Assembly (NCBI GenBank): GCA_022577435.1
Contig: JAKOON010000005.1
Span: 8,515,224 to 8,579,223, forward strand
Origin: Embiotoca jacksoni
Taxonomy: Eukaryota > Chordata > Actinopteri > Embiotocidae
Reading direction: 5' to 3'
DNA length: 64,000 nucleotides
Position 1 is the stretch's first letter. The number at the start of each line of letters is the position of its first letter. Shown piece after piece: positions 30,601 to 43,809 of the stretch. A program made the position numbers and the translations under genes. Below the pieces are notes generated by a model. The model worked only from the letters and a program-made list of their open reading frames with translations, had not been told where the DNA came from and made no database searches.

Positions 30601-33600
30601 GTGTTCTTTGTTTTCCTGCAACCAAAATCCCTTTCTTTAAAAAAAAAAAAACTGTTAGTCATTGTTTTGTCTTGCCAATACTTCATTATGGGCTGAAGAA
30701 CTGCGGTTGTACAAACCTGTAAACGATACTCAGGAATTAAGTGTTTTCTTTTAATGCTTACATTGTGTTGTTACAAAGTTTACCAGTGCAAGGACTATTT
30801 GTGATAATGTGTATTCCTGCTTTTGCCTCGGCTTGACTATTTTGATTTAATGGTTATAATAAAATTCCCCCTGTACCTCTGGGAGAAAGCAGCAAATCCA
30901 CAAGACTGATGCCAGCTATTCCAGATACTGTCCTCCCTAACTAATCTAACTTACTATCTGAACTTGCTCACTCCTGCTAGACTTCTCAAAACAGACATTG
31001 TGTCTCAAACATTTTGTTCAATGCATTTCACAATCACTGTTCCCTATGATTCCGAGCATTTAGTCACTAACCAGCAACAACTCGTATTCTGTTACAGTGG
31101 ATCAACAAAATTTATTTCACGGTGAGTTTGTTTTCTCCTTTTTTCTCTTGGGGGACTTATTTTTAATAACAATTTGGCGCAGCGATCCTGGTTTGAGACG
31201 TAGGCAAAAAAAAGGTCCAAGAAGTTGATCTGCCAAAGCCATTTCACGTTTGGCAGATCACACAAACCACAGACGAATGAATGTACTTGATGTGATTGCG
31301 ACAGCTGATTGTTTACAGAATCGAGGCATTCCACACTCTCTAATCCACATGAATAAACACCACACAGTTGGTTGCATTCCAGTCAAAAAGCCCCTCTTGT
31401 GTCTGCAACAACACATCAGTCATTGTTTTTGGCAAAAAAAATCCCTTAAGGCTGTTTAAATTGTCAGATTTTAAATGGTGTTTTTCCATCTTTCACAGAA
31501 TCCTGGGCAATTTGCCTGAGGACAATAGCAAGATCCTCTTGTTTGCGTCACATAGAAAAAGATGATCGTTATGACTTCATCAGCAAAACAAATTGTGGCA
31601 ATCAGCATGTTTTATTTTTGCCAAAAAGGAATGTTTGGCAAAAAAGTAATGCTTAAAATCGTAAAACAAATTCATGCCATTTACTATATTTGACTTGTCA
31701 TGAATAGCTGGAGTGGTAAGAAACCATTCTCAAGACGAGTGTGTTAAACACCTTGCAGGTGTGTTACAGGTTCAGTGTGTAGGATTTAGTGGGAGCTGTT
31801 GGTGGAAATGGAATATAAGCTTCCTAAATATGTTTTCATTCGTGTATATTCACTTCAAACTGAGAGTTTTTGTGTTTTAGTGACCTCAGAACGCCATGTT
31901 GTACCACCGTGTTTCTACGGTAACCCAGTAGGGACAATGCAAACATTGGATCCAGAGGGGCCTCTTGCATTTTTCAAGAGATTCACTGCCATCATTGATT
32001 CTCCTATATGTTTTGAAGGGGAGGGTGAGGCAAGGGGTGTTCCGTCAGTTGCAATCTACAACCTCACCACTAGGTGCCACTAAATCCTGCACTGCTCCTT
32101 CAAGTGCAGATGCAGCAATATTTTTTTTTTTTTTTTTTCACTTTATTAATCCCCGAGGGGAAATTTCTTCGCTACAGCAGGGGGGCTCTCGGGGGAGCTG
32201 CTGCAACAGGCTGCCACTAGCGCGGCGCCAGGTAACCTGACCTGAGGTGCATGTTTTTGGATATTCCATGTGGGGTCTACACATCTCCTGCAGTGGTAAA
32301 GACAAAGCCATGAAAATGTCATTCTTACAGCAAAAAAAATACCTCAAGTTGTTTTTAATGTTCACAGGAGCTGAGCAAGTCTCCATAGAGGACTGCTGTA
32401 GAGATGGCCAGAGGCGTGGCAACGACAACGAAGACTGCGCATCCCTCCCTCTCATTTCTGCGTCAACAACATGCAGGTAAGCAGGTGCCGTCTGCCATTG
32501 TGCTCTCAGTGATTCGATAAGGTTTAAGAAGGCTGGTTAAAAGACTCACGTGGGGCCTTTTCAGATTCACAAGTCATTAAATACTGCACCTTTTGTCACA
32601 ATCTTTCATTTTCTATCTGCACCATAGAAGCTCCTGTAGTATTGGGCCTGAGGGAGTTGGCCTGCACCATGTATGGGGGGAAATATCTGTAGGCCCTTAA
32701 TATGAGATTGCTTTACCTTACTCCCATAAATCTGTAGGCACATTATTCACTTCACGTGAAAGCAGGAAACACTAATAGTGATGGGATAATAACAGGTCTG
32801 CTAGTAACCCAAGAAGGTGTGCTGCCACAGGTTCAGGGCCCATAAGCCAGGCAGATCTGCTGCTGTGAACACTGATGGCAAACACATTTACCATAGCCAC
32901 CCTAAGTGATCCCAAATTTGTCTAAATTATAGTGTGAGGGGAAGAGAGGAAAAGGGCAGGGATTTTGTGGGGGGAGCAGGGTGTATTTAGGGGTGGAAAA
33001 GGGTGAGGGGGGGGGTCAGAAGAGGGGCTATTTCAAAATCCAGGAAATACCTTAGAGGTGAAACGCGACATTGAGGGAGGATGGAGAGAGGCAATAACAG
33101 GAAATCTGAACGATTACTTCAAACACCAAAGGAGGGAGGGCGGGGTGTGGTGGGGGGGGGTGGGGGGGAGTACGGGAGAAAAAGAGTGGAGCGAAGAGAA
33201 AAAAAAAAAGCAGGAGCGCGACTGTGCCCTTAAAAGGTTCTGCAGAGGAGGTGTGCGCCTTGATGTAAATTTGAGATCTACATTAGTTTATATGGAAAGC
33301 CATTTCTGGTAAGATTTGATAAAGAGGTTTGTTGGAATTGGGAGAGGAGTGGTGAAGGACGTTTTATGCTTTCTGTCTTGTAAAACTGTCGTGAAACAGA
33401 GATCCAGCCCAGACAGAAACAGTCACCCGCCCGCTCTTAACTGATTTGACGAAGAAACAGCGAATGCCAGACAATACAATGAAATCAGATCTGAACTGAA
33501 ATATTAAATAACAGATATTTTGATAATAGAGATCTCACGTGAGGGGCTGTGTTTGTCCTAAATATTGTTTTTGACATTTAATCAGCTACCTCGCAGTATT

Positions 33601-36600
33601 ACAATAAAACCTGTACAAACATTTAATGCTCGTTCTTTGCACTGAGCTCTATGGTTAGGGTCAGCTTCTATACCTCTATTTATTTTAGATCCTGTTTTTT
33701 GCATGTCATCACTGATTTCTGAGGAAACAGTGGACTGATTCTGCCCAGGTTTTGTCATCGACTGCATGCAAGCTTTATACACTGGCAACTGTTAGTCAGC
33801 CACTCAGTGGCTAACTGTCACTCACAGGGCATGGCATGCTTATCGTAAAGGGAGTGCTGTGTTTCAGTAATACTATTCTGAAAGTCATTCAATCAAAAAG
33901 CCACAGTTTCACCATGAGTAAGGAGATGCGGAGGTGGATGAATGTTCAAACTTGGGTCCAAAATGTGAGTTTAACTCTGGTCTAAAACAACAGAACAAAG
34001 GCCTGAGGGAGTGCTGCTCAACCCTGTTTAAGGCCAGTTATGTCAGCATTGCAAAACACAATAAACTTCCAGTGCCTTCCTCTGAAGCCTCTCAGGACGG
34101 ACTCAACCCACTCATCCATGCAATTTTAGTGTGACATAAGATCCCCATCAGCCTCGCCTCAGGCTGATTTTAATGGGCTGCACTTTAAGGCAGAGTTTCT
34201 TTTCCACCAGGAGATTATTGCTAGAACTGAGAATAAATGCACCACCTGTGTTTTGTGTTTTTTCTTGCTGACAGGATAGTGCAGGAGCAGTGCTGTGTAA
34301 AAGTGCTCGAAGATAACATGTGCACCACTGGTATCAACGTGGCCAAAGGACAAGGACTCTGCGATTCTTTATTCACCAACACCTGCGAAACCAAGACCAC
34401 AAAGGTGCGTTTGTACATGTATGTGCACATACATGCGCATATGTCTGTGTGGGAATGCTTTATGAACCGAAAATACTGTAAACAGAATGAAATCACTTCG
34501 TGAACCCAAAAATCTCCCTCCACTCGATCAGTGTACAGTACATCACCCTGCTGGACAGCCAGATTGGAGGCGAGTGATTGATGAGCGTAATGCTGTATAT
34601 CTCTATGTGTTTTTGTGTGTGTGTGCCGTGAGCAGGATGAGGCATGTCACTCCAGGGAGGAATGGAGCTTGTTGCTGTCAGATAGATTATAAATTCAGCT
34701 CTATCTCCAGAATCTCTCGCAGGCTCACGGCCAAGCACTTTTCCCCCCGCTACATTTGTATTCCCTCTTAACCAAACCCTCTGTGCCCCTAATTTTCACA
34801 ACCAACTGCACATGAACACATCATGAAGATAGATGCTTGGCAAAAGGCGAGAGGTGCAAGTTGATACATTTTCTGTAGAGGATGAGATAATTGTCGGTGC
34901 GGCAGCTTGTCTTCACTTGATCCACTGTAAAGTGCAGGTGGTGGTTTGTACATGAGCCCAGATAAGGTGAATAGGACAAAAACATTTATATGGATGAGAA
35001 TGATATGACTTCACCCGCTCTCAGGTTTGTCTTGAAGTTGCTTCACTGAATTGCTTCACTTGGAGATTTCTTTGTTACATCATGAAACAAAAAATGAAAA
35101 TTAGTCCCCACCTTAAACCCTTAAAGACAGTACTCCCACAACGTTTCAGAAAAGAAATACCGCAAAAATGATTGTTTTTCTGAAACACTCGTATCAAAAT
35201 GAGAAAGGTTTCCTAACCATTAAGGACAATTCAGCATTTGCGGGAAATGAGCTATTTTGTGTGTGAATATTTCTGTGTGTTATGGATGGAGCTACAACCA
35301 GGAGTTGATTAGTTTATCTCAGCATAGTTTAGCCTAGATTGGCGTGAAGACTGGAGCAGAGGGACATGGCTTCTAATCTGACCCAGACCTACCTCCCTCC
35401 ACCTCTAAAGTTTAGTGATACCTGATATGTATTTTGTTCACAAAACTGAAGTGAGAAAATTCAACAACTTCAAACAATGTGTGATTTTAGAAGGGTTATT
35501 AATGTGTGACTTCCTGAAGTCTTTTCATCTGGTAAGCAGCAGAAGCATCAGGACATGCCCCCACCTTTGCTAAGAAACCACCCAGAATACAACATCCCCT
35601 AAACACAACCTGTAAACTAATTAGATTTGTTAATAAGTGGTCTTTACAGGATGCAGTTTGTGTTACCTTTTGACAGAGCCACGCTAGCTTTTCCCCCTGT
35701 TACCAGTCTTTATGCTAAGCTAAGCTAACTGGCGCATAGCTCAAGCACAGACAGTATTATTTCCCACAGACTATTTTGGTTTCCACATACTACTGTGAGA
35801 ATATACACTAAATGCTATGTTCGGCAGCTACTAACTTCAGATAGCCTACTGCAGTTTGCTGCTGGTTGGAACATGTAGAGTAATATTTTACGAACAAAGC
35901 AGAGGCAGTGAGGAAAATGTCTGCATAGCTGAGGGGGCCTACAGGACTCTCTGCAGGCTGATCACAAGGACCCCATTCAAATTACGCTCCCTTATTTTAC
36001 TGGTATGATAGATTTTAGTTGCTTTAAATGGAAGCCTTCCCCCCACTTTTGGCACTTCACTCACTCAATCAGCCACATTTATTTCAACTTTCCAGAGTTT
36101 GACAACAAAATTATTTTCGCTGCTGATCTGATGGTTAAAGCATATTCAAATATACAGTATAAAGGTTGCATGTTGCCTTTGGAAATGTGTGTTTAGAAAT
36201 TTTTCAATAAAATATGTGGTAAGGACACAGCCCAGATCCCCTGGTCCTGTCTGCTGGGTGTTGGCACAGCTGCCACCAAATGACTACGGTTGTAATTTTC
36301 TGCATTATAAGCCATCGCTCTTTAGTATTCTCAAATTGATTTTCACCTAGCCGCCCCTTTTTTCACATGAAACGAATTGCAAACTGTGGCATGTTAATGA
36401 TTATTCCTCACATCTATACTACTGTGTATCATAGTGTGCAATTAAAGTAGCACAATGCTGAAATCTAAAAAACTTAATAATGAAAATGACCAAATTATTG
36501 AATTTAGTTGTCTGAACAAGGAATGTGAAATGTGGGTTTAACAGTATATGTTGTCCCTGTTTGCTTTTGTGTCAAATTTTGTAAATGCAAAGACTGGCAG

Positions 36601-37258
36601 TTACAGGACGTCTGGTTTTAACACGGTTATCATAAGACAAAATGCAGCAATGCTTTTTTACACTATTGTATGGTTTAAAAAAAAAACTTTATTAAATCAT
36701 ACAATGCATATTATGATATGAGTTTTCAAACATAGTGAAGATGCCAGTGAAAATCATGTTCCCTGTAATTTTCCTCTGGTCGCTCTAGAAGAAGAAGGTT
36801 TGTCCAATGTTCCGTCTGAATGATGCAGAAAATGAGCTCCATTTTGTTTTCTGTTGTCCTTTCAACATAGGAACTGTACCATACTTTGTTTTGTAAGATG
36901 AAAACATTTGTAAGAACGGATGACACAAAGTCTGAGTTAGCTGTTCACATATAAAACATACCTTATTTTGAGAAAGCTTAGGTAGGAGAAAAAAAAGACA
37001 TTGTCAGGGTAAGTTGTGGATGTGTGACATCACCTATGTGAAATATATTATCGTTTGCACAGTTGTGCTAAACTTCCGATTTTATCCCGCTCCTACTGCC
37101 TGCAGTTTCTCTAAAACAGTTTCCATTCATGAAATTTCCTGAAACAAAGTGTTCTAGGACAAAGTCAAAGCCACACGTAAAACAAACACACAGATAAAGT
37201 CGCTGTTAATCACTTTTACAGTCTTTGGCATGTGTTCAGTCTTACAGTCACTACCATC

Positions 37259-37317
<59 letters not shown>

Positions 37318-40300
37318 TTTAATTTCTCGTGTATATCTGCATTGCCTTTACTGAAAAACAACCCATCCCCCCACACGCTGCACCTTTCTCCTCCCTGACT
37401 GACATTACCAAGCTGTCAGAATGATTGATTGAGCATGCGTCAGCCACAGGGGATGATGTCATCTCATCACTGTCTGTCTTTATTTTGTTCTCACTGACTT
37501 ACTTCCTTTCTAGTCCTGTGTGTCTGAAGCCAGTCATTTGGCGTGTCTTCTCATTCAGCCTCCTTCTCCTTCCATCTGGTTAATTGAGAGCTCTGCTGTC
37601 TGTCTGTCTGTCTCTGTCTTGTCAGTCTAAAGGCCGTCTCATCTATTGTGTTTTACCACCCAGCAGTCTCCTCTTCCTTGCCTGCATGTTTGGTTTTATA
37701 TCTGCTGACTGAAATCCCTGACTATGTGTTTTCTTCTCTTTGTTCTTTGTAAAGTTTTAGGATTTACATGTCTCTGCTGCTGTGCTGTCTCATATATCGT
37801 GCTGTATTGAATTCTGTTTTCTGCAGATGTGCTGTGACTGCTGTCTCCTGGGGAAGGCAGCACAGGGGCAGGGCTTACGGTGTGACCACCACCTGGCCGT
37901 GGGCTACCAGTGCGGCCTAGTGTCCCGGGCCTGCTGCGTGGATGGATCCTCAGGCAACCAGACAGCCCCCATGGAGCAAACAGAATGTGGGTAAAAATAT
38001 ACAGCCCTGCGTGCTATTTTTTTTCTCAACTTTAGTGTCAAAGCGGTTCATTCATTTTACAGTGTGGATAAAAAGAAAGACAGAAAGAAAGCAGGTAACA
38101 GTAACAGAAAGGCTGTGCAAAACCACGAGACTATTTAGACAAAGATAGCCGAGAGAGTGTCAAATACAAGGCTACACTGCCTCCTGGTGGATGCATATGA
38201 TCATTGCCTGTAGCTGTCACTGGAGTGGATACATCGGAACCAGAAATACATCTTTTGGCTCATGCAGTTGTGCAGACGTAGTTTGTTGCTCATGGGCACT
38301 TCAGCAGAGCTGTTGACCTTACTCACTATTGTCCTGCTCCACATAAATATTGTTTCCAAATAATTGCAAACATTATATACTTGACAAATAAATCAGTTGA
38401 ATTTTGAGTAGAATTTGTTTTATTTAATTTAATCCATGACGTTATGTGGGTATAAACTAAAATGAAATTTGTTAATTTTCTAAAACTTTTGGATCTGTGA
38501 CTGTTGTTGACATTGTGAAAACAATTTATTTCACGTAAAAAAAATAAGTCAGCAAAACATTGATTTTGAAATGGTCATTACTGAAAAAGACTCAAAAAAC
38601 ACTGCTAGAAGCAATGTTGCATAAGGTGCTAAGATGTATGTTAAGGTTCAAAGTCAGAAAGGAGCAAATAGGCAGAAATCCAAAACAGGCAGGGATTAAA
38701 CGCAGAAACATGTGAAGCAGTCTGACAACCTGAGTGTGGAGACTGGGAGAATATACACTGACAGACCGATCAGAGATCAGAGGCCGTTGTGAGGCAGATT
38801 TAGAACTGGAAGCAGGTGAGGTGGGCGTGGCAGACACAAGACTGAGCATGGATAAAGACTGGGACTGAGGACCTCTGGTCGGTGGCAGGAGTGACACAGG
38901 AAAAAACAAAAACAAAACAGAAAAGCAGAAAGTCCAAAACCAGAACAATTTGAGTGACTGAATAAGCATAACTGTTTTTTACCTCCCTCACACAGTGCCA
39001 AACAAGGATAGCACCTCAAACAATGGAGATAACTCGGTGTTAAGTGATGAGTGCAAAGGTAAAGTAAAATAAGCAAACAAATATGCTTTTCTGCATTTAA
39101 CTGATTCAATTTGTAGTGATTTAAATTCAGTAATTATGGTTATTAACATGTTTGTGTTGCTTCTTAGGAAAATGTGCTCATTATTGTGTGGAGAATGACA
39201 CTTGTGCCTGTTTCAAAGGCTATAAACTCAAACCGGATGGAAGGAGCTGTGAGGGTAAAAGGCATTTGTAGTCTTTTCTCATTTTAATGTTTATATTTCA
39301 GTATAAGACAGACTCAAAACATATTTAGGTGATGTTTTTCGTTAGTGGACATATGACGATTGTTTCCTCCCCTCCCCTTTCAGATATTAACGAGTGTTTG
39401 CTGGGAGCCAGCAACTGTCGGGGCGGAGAGCGTTGTATCAACACAGAGGGCTCGTTCCGTTGCCAGAGAGAGGTCAGCTGTGGGACTGGCTATGAACTCA
39501 CTGACAACAACAACTGCAAAGGTCAGTGACATTTCCCTCTTATTTGCAGAGGGAATCTGTGAACATGGACCTGTGCGTGTGAATCATGTTTCTGCAGGTA
39601 TTCACAGTGTGTTCAATTCTGCTCTGGTGTCTTCATGCAGATATCGATGAGTGTGAGATGGGTATCCACAACTGTGGCTCAGAGTTTGAGTGCCAAAACA
39701 CCCAGGGGTCGTTCCGTTGTCTCCCCAAAGTTAAGTGTGGGGCCGGCTTCATCCAGGACGCTCTTGGAAATTGCATTGGTAGGTATCTGTAGCAGTGTGT
39801 GTGTGAAGTGTTCCATCCAGAGCTTTGCTTTAACCCTCAGATAGCCATCTCATCTTTTGAGAAGTTTCCTTTGAAGACACCAGAAAGAAAATATTTGACA
39901 TGTTCTATACGCTTATAATTGTTTTCATGTGCAGGTAATTATCACCTTATCTGGTCAGATAGTGATCATATTGGCGTTTGATATAGCTATTTGTTAAAAT
40001 GCTTTTGATACATTTCATATAGTTGAACAAACTGAACTATTACACTGCTAATTCATACTGTACAAATATAACCAAATGTAAATATGCTGCTCATGCTGTA
40101 TGTACAACCTACATTTGCACTCTCCAACTATCCACTTTTCCTCTGTTAAAATACGTGGTTAATGCTCACTTGTAATATTTCTGTACTGAAATTGCCCACT
40201 GTCCATCAGTGTAAATATTCATTTATAAGATATGGCATCATTAATGTTGTAGAACTTTCCTGCACTTATCTGTAAATATAACCGTCTTTGCGCTTCTGGT

Positions 40301-43300
40301 TAGAGGCAAACTGCATTTCGTTGGCTTTGTACCTGTACTCCGCACAATGACAATAGAGTTGCATCTTATATATGTTGTAATTTATTCGAAAGAGATTATG
40401 ATTTCATATTATTTTGACGACCTCCTGATTTTTCCTCTTTCACCATCGTCAGGTCTAAACCACTGTGTCACATGCTAATCAATACATTAACCCTATTTTG
40501 GATCTTTCTTAAGTTTTCCTTCGTGCCAGCCTGTGATCACGTGTTCGATTTACAGAACCTTGATTGAAGACATTTCCAGATTTTCCACAGGATTCATCCT
40601 CGTGTTTCTAATGCTACCCCAACCTTTCTTTTGGCACCAGTATTGGGCTCAAATGGATCCTAATCAATATGATAACATGCTTTTTTTTTTTTTTTTTCCC
40701 CACGTTATGTTAGCATTGAAGTGGCAGTTACATTTAAACCATATTAACAGGTATTTTCAGTGTGGAGTCGAGATCACCATTCATGGTTTGATCATTTAAC
40801 ACGTGTGTCTGATTTTTCAGATATCAATGAATGTGTTAGCCAGACAGGTGTATGCCAGAGAGGGCAAGTATGTATCAACACAGTGGGCTCGTACATCTGC
40901 CAGAGGAACTCTGCTAACTGTGGTCGAGGATACCACCTCAACGAAGAGGGCAGACGCTGTGTCGGTACGACTGAAACACTCATCACACAGACAGGTAAAG
41001 CATCTTACCGCCTGAGGCGGATATTGATTGTGCATTTGCTTCTCCACAGATGTTGATGAGTGTAAGGGACCTGAAAGGGTTTGTGCAGGTCATAGTTGTA
41101 TCAACCTGGTGGGCTCCTATCGCTGTGAGTGTGAAGCTGGCTACATCTTCAACAGCATCAGTCGGGTTTGTGAAGGTAAGCAGGCGGAGGATCTCCTTAC
41201 ATAAGTTGCTAAATCCAAGTGTATCCTCAGCATGGAAATAAAACCTGCACACTGTATGTACTGTCTGGTGGTACTGATCTAAATGTGCATCATGATGATT
41301 CTAGCATTTGCTGTGTTTTAGATGTGAATGAATGCAGGCATTACCCCGGCCGCCTCTGTGCTCATAAGTGTGAGAACACCCTGGGATCCTACAAGTGTAG
41401 CTGCACCACAGGCTTCAAGCTTGCCGGTGACGGCAGGAATTGTGATGGTAAGAGAATTATCTAAATGATGATCACTTACGCCATATGTAGCATTCATGTA
41501 CATACTGTATGCTATACAGTGTATGTATTTCTAGTGTCAATAGAAACCCCTATTCATTTCTAAAGCGGACGACCTTTTGGCTTTGATTAAGAACTACAGC
41601 TGAAGGTTAGATTATAAAATCCCGGATTTATTTCCATCATTTTCTCTGTGGTTTTCAAAGTCCACCAGCATTTTCCAAATGGAGACAGACAGGCAATCAA
41701 TGTCTAATTTAAGAATTACATGACTGTACTTCATCAGACCAGACAGCAATTCTGATGTTCCTTTGGCGCCCTGCCTGCTGATCTGCTCTTATATAAGAAA
41801 GACAGACATCATTTTTATTTTGATGTTAATTGTCCTACTATTTGTTTCCTATTATGGACCTTTATCATTGGGCACCTCTCAGTTGTCCACCTTCTGAACC
41901 CCCCCCATACCCCCCCAAAAAAAACAACAACAACCTTCCATTCGCTCACATGCAGAGCGTGTTGTACCTGCAACAGTTTATGTATCAACTACACATGTAA
42001 ATACTTCAGAGGTATGTGTAAACATCAGTAAACTTGGACATAACTGTCTGCAATCATCTATTCTCTGTGTAGATCTGAATGAGTGTGAGAGCAACCCATG
42101 TAGCCAAGAGTGTGCCAACGTGTACGGCTCCTACCAGTGTTACTGTCGCCGTGGCTACCAGCTCAGTGACATAGATGGCATGACTTGTGAAGGTAAGATG
42201 GAAGCTTTTTAACAGGTACTGGGAGGAAAACATAAATATGATGAAACACATTTCACCTCCCTTCTGTGCATTATAAAGATTAAAGCAATTTCCCCTGTAT
42301 TGATGAAGTCTCTTCAAACCAGAATAGACTTTAATATATACAGTGTGAGTATGTGTAAACTAAATAAGGTATAGATTTGTTATGTTTACTCTCTGTTTTG
42401 ACTTGTTTTTACCTGTACCTGTAGATATAGATGAATGTGCCCTGCCCACCGGAGGTCATATTTGCTCCTATCGCTGTCACAATACCCCCGGCAGCTTCCA
42501 CTGTTCCTGTCCTGTCAAGGGCTACACCTTGGCAGGCAATGGGCGCAACTGTCAGGGTAAGCTGTCCTTACTGTAATGTTATACATGTTTGTGGCAGACT
42601 TATGTTGACCTTGGTACAAATTGTCTTTGTGACTGTTTTTAAGTCCCGCTGTTCGGTTTCCAGATATTGACGAATGCTTGACGGGCACTCACACGTGCAC
42701 GGAGAACCAGAGCTGCTTCAATGTACAGGGAGGATTCAAATGCCTGTCTTTCGATTGTCCAAACAACTACCGACGCGTTGGAGAGACGTGAGTGTCTGAA
42801 CTGTATCTCTGTTGCACGCACTTCACTGAACAGAGGACGTCTTCGTAAACGGATGTAAGCTTAGATGTGTTGTCTGTGCTTAAAGCTGTATGAGTTGCAA
42901 AACAAAAACAAAAACAAAAAATATCAGAAGGCCTCATGCACATGAACACTCACAGAGCAAAGTCCATGTTCCTCAAAGTTAAATCTGGATAGTCAGTATA
43001 ATAGTATGAGCTCTGAGTTGGGGGTTACTGCAGTATCAGGCTTTTTAAACCGACCATTATTGGTATGTATGGATCAATACCCTGCATGTCCAGTGTGCTC
43101 AATGCTGGAATGACTTCAGATTAGATTTGGCTGTAGCATGTTCTGTTTTTTAGAGATGTAATGCATCTGGACATTTTGTTCAGTCTAATTTTGGCACATG
43201 TTCAGTTGAAACTGTGCATTCCCACTCTTGTTTGGAGGCACTTCTTGCATGATCCCACAGAGGGCACCATAACTGGCATCAGGCTGCTGAAAGTGATGTT

Positions 43301-43809
43301 CCTTTCACTGCATGCCATGCACGGCAAATGAAATTCACTCTCTTTCTCTGTCTCTCTGTGCCCGTTTTGTTCTGTCTTGTCCTGCCCCCCCCCCTCCTCG
43401 ACCCCCTCCATTTTTCTCTTTTTGCAGTCGATGCGAACGCTTGCTTTGCAATGAGTCTGTCGAGTGCCTGACCATGCCCCTGAGAATAACCTACTACTAC
43501 CTCACCTTCCCCATCAACATCCCCGTCTTCACCAACATCTTCCGCATGGGCCCCTCCCACACCGCGCCTGATGATGACATCCAGGTTGCCATCACCGCTG
43601 GCAACGAGGGGGGTTTCTTCCAGACGGAGCAGATGCCGACCGGCGGGGTGATGTCGGTGGCAAAGCTCATCAACAAGCCGCAGGACTTTGAGCTGTCGCT
43701 GGAGCTGAGTCTGCGCCGTTATGGCACAATCACCACATACCTGGCTAAAGTGCTGGTGTTTGTTACCCAGGAGGACCCCACAGTATCATATAATCCCCTA
43801 CTAGAATAA
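26463..43809 (+). CDS. fbln1: fbln1, fibulin-1 (isoform C ending)
   Basis: The same fourteen 5' exons spliced to one alternative terminal exon (43428-43809) give 677 residues; human fibulin-1C has 683. The C-specific module has CERLLCNESVECLTMPLRI then TYYYLTFPINIPV, FRMGPSHTAPDDDIQVAI and a final YLAKVLVFVTQED, all recognisable against mammalian 1C. The fish protein extends about ten residues beyond the usual end (PTVSYNPLLE). In mammals C and D forms differ in binding partners such as nidogen. Whether these fish use them differently cannot be read from DNA. Confidence 0.93.

Larger units (their letters stand above)
26518..32367 (+). other. fbln1 intron 1
   Basis: A 5.85-kb intron between signal-peptide exon and first module. 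It holds the GATA/GACA array, the long-inverted-repeat transposon, a small MITE-like element, a LINE tail, and 'ggttagg...tcatggttttgg' quasi-repeats at 30320-30440. No coding exon was recognised. Confidence 0.7.
34405..37826 (+). other. fbln1 intron 3
   Basis: 3.4 kb. Holds a 'gctaagctaagct' repeat copy at about 35210-35770 and a (CA)n run at 37262-37314. Elsewhere nothing was recognised. Confidence 0.6.
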
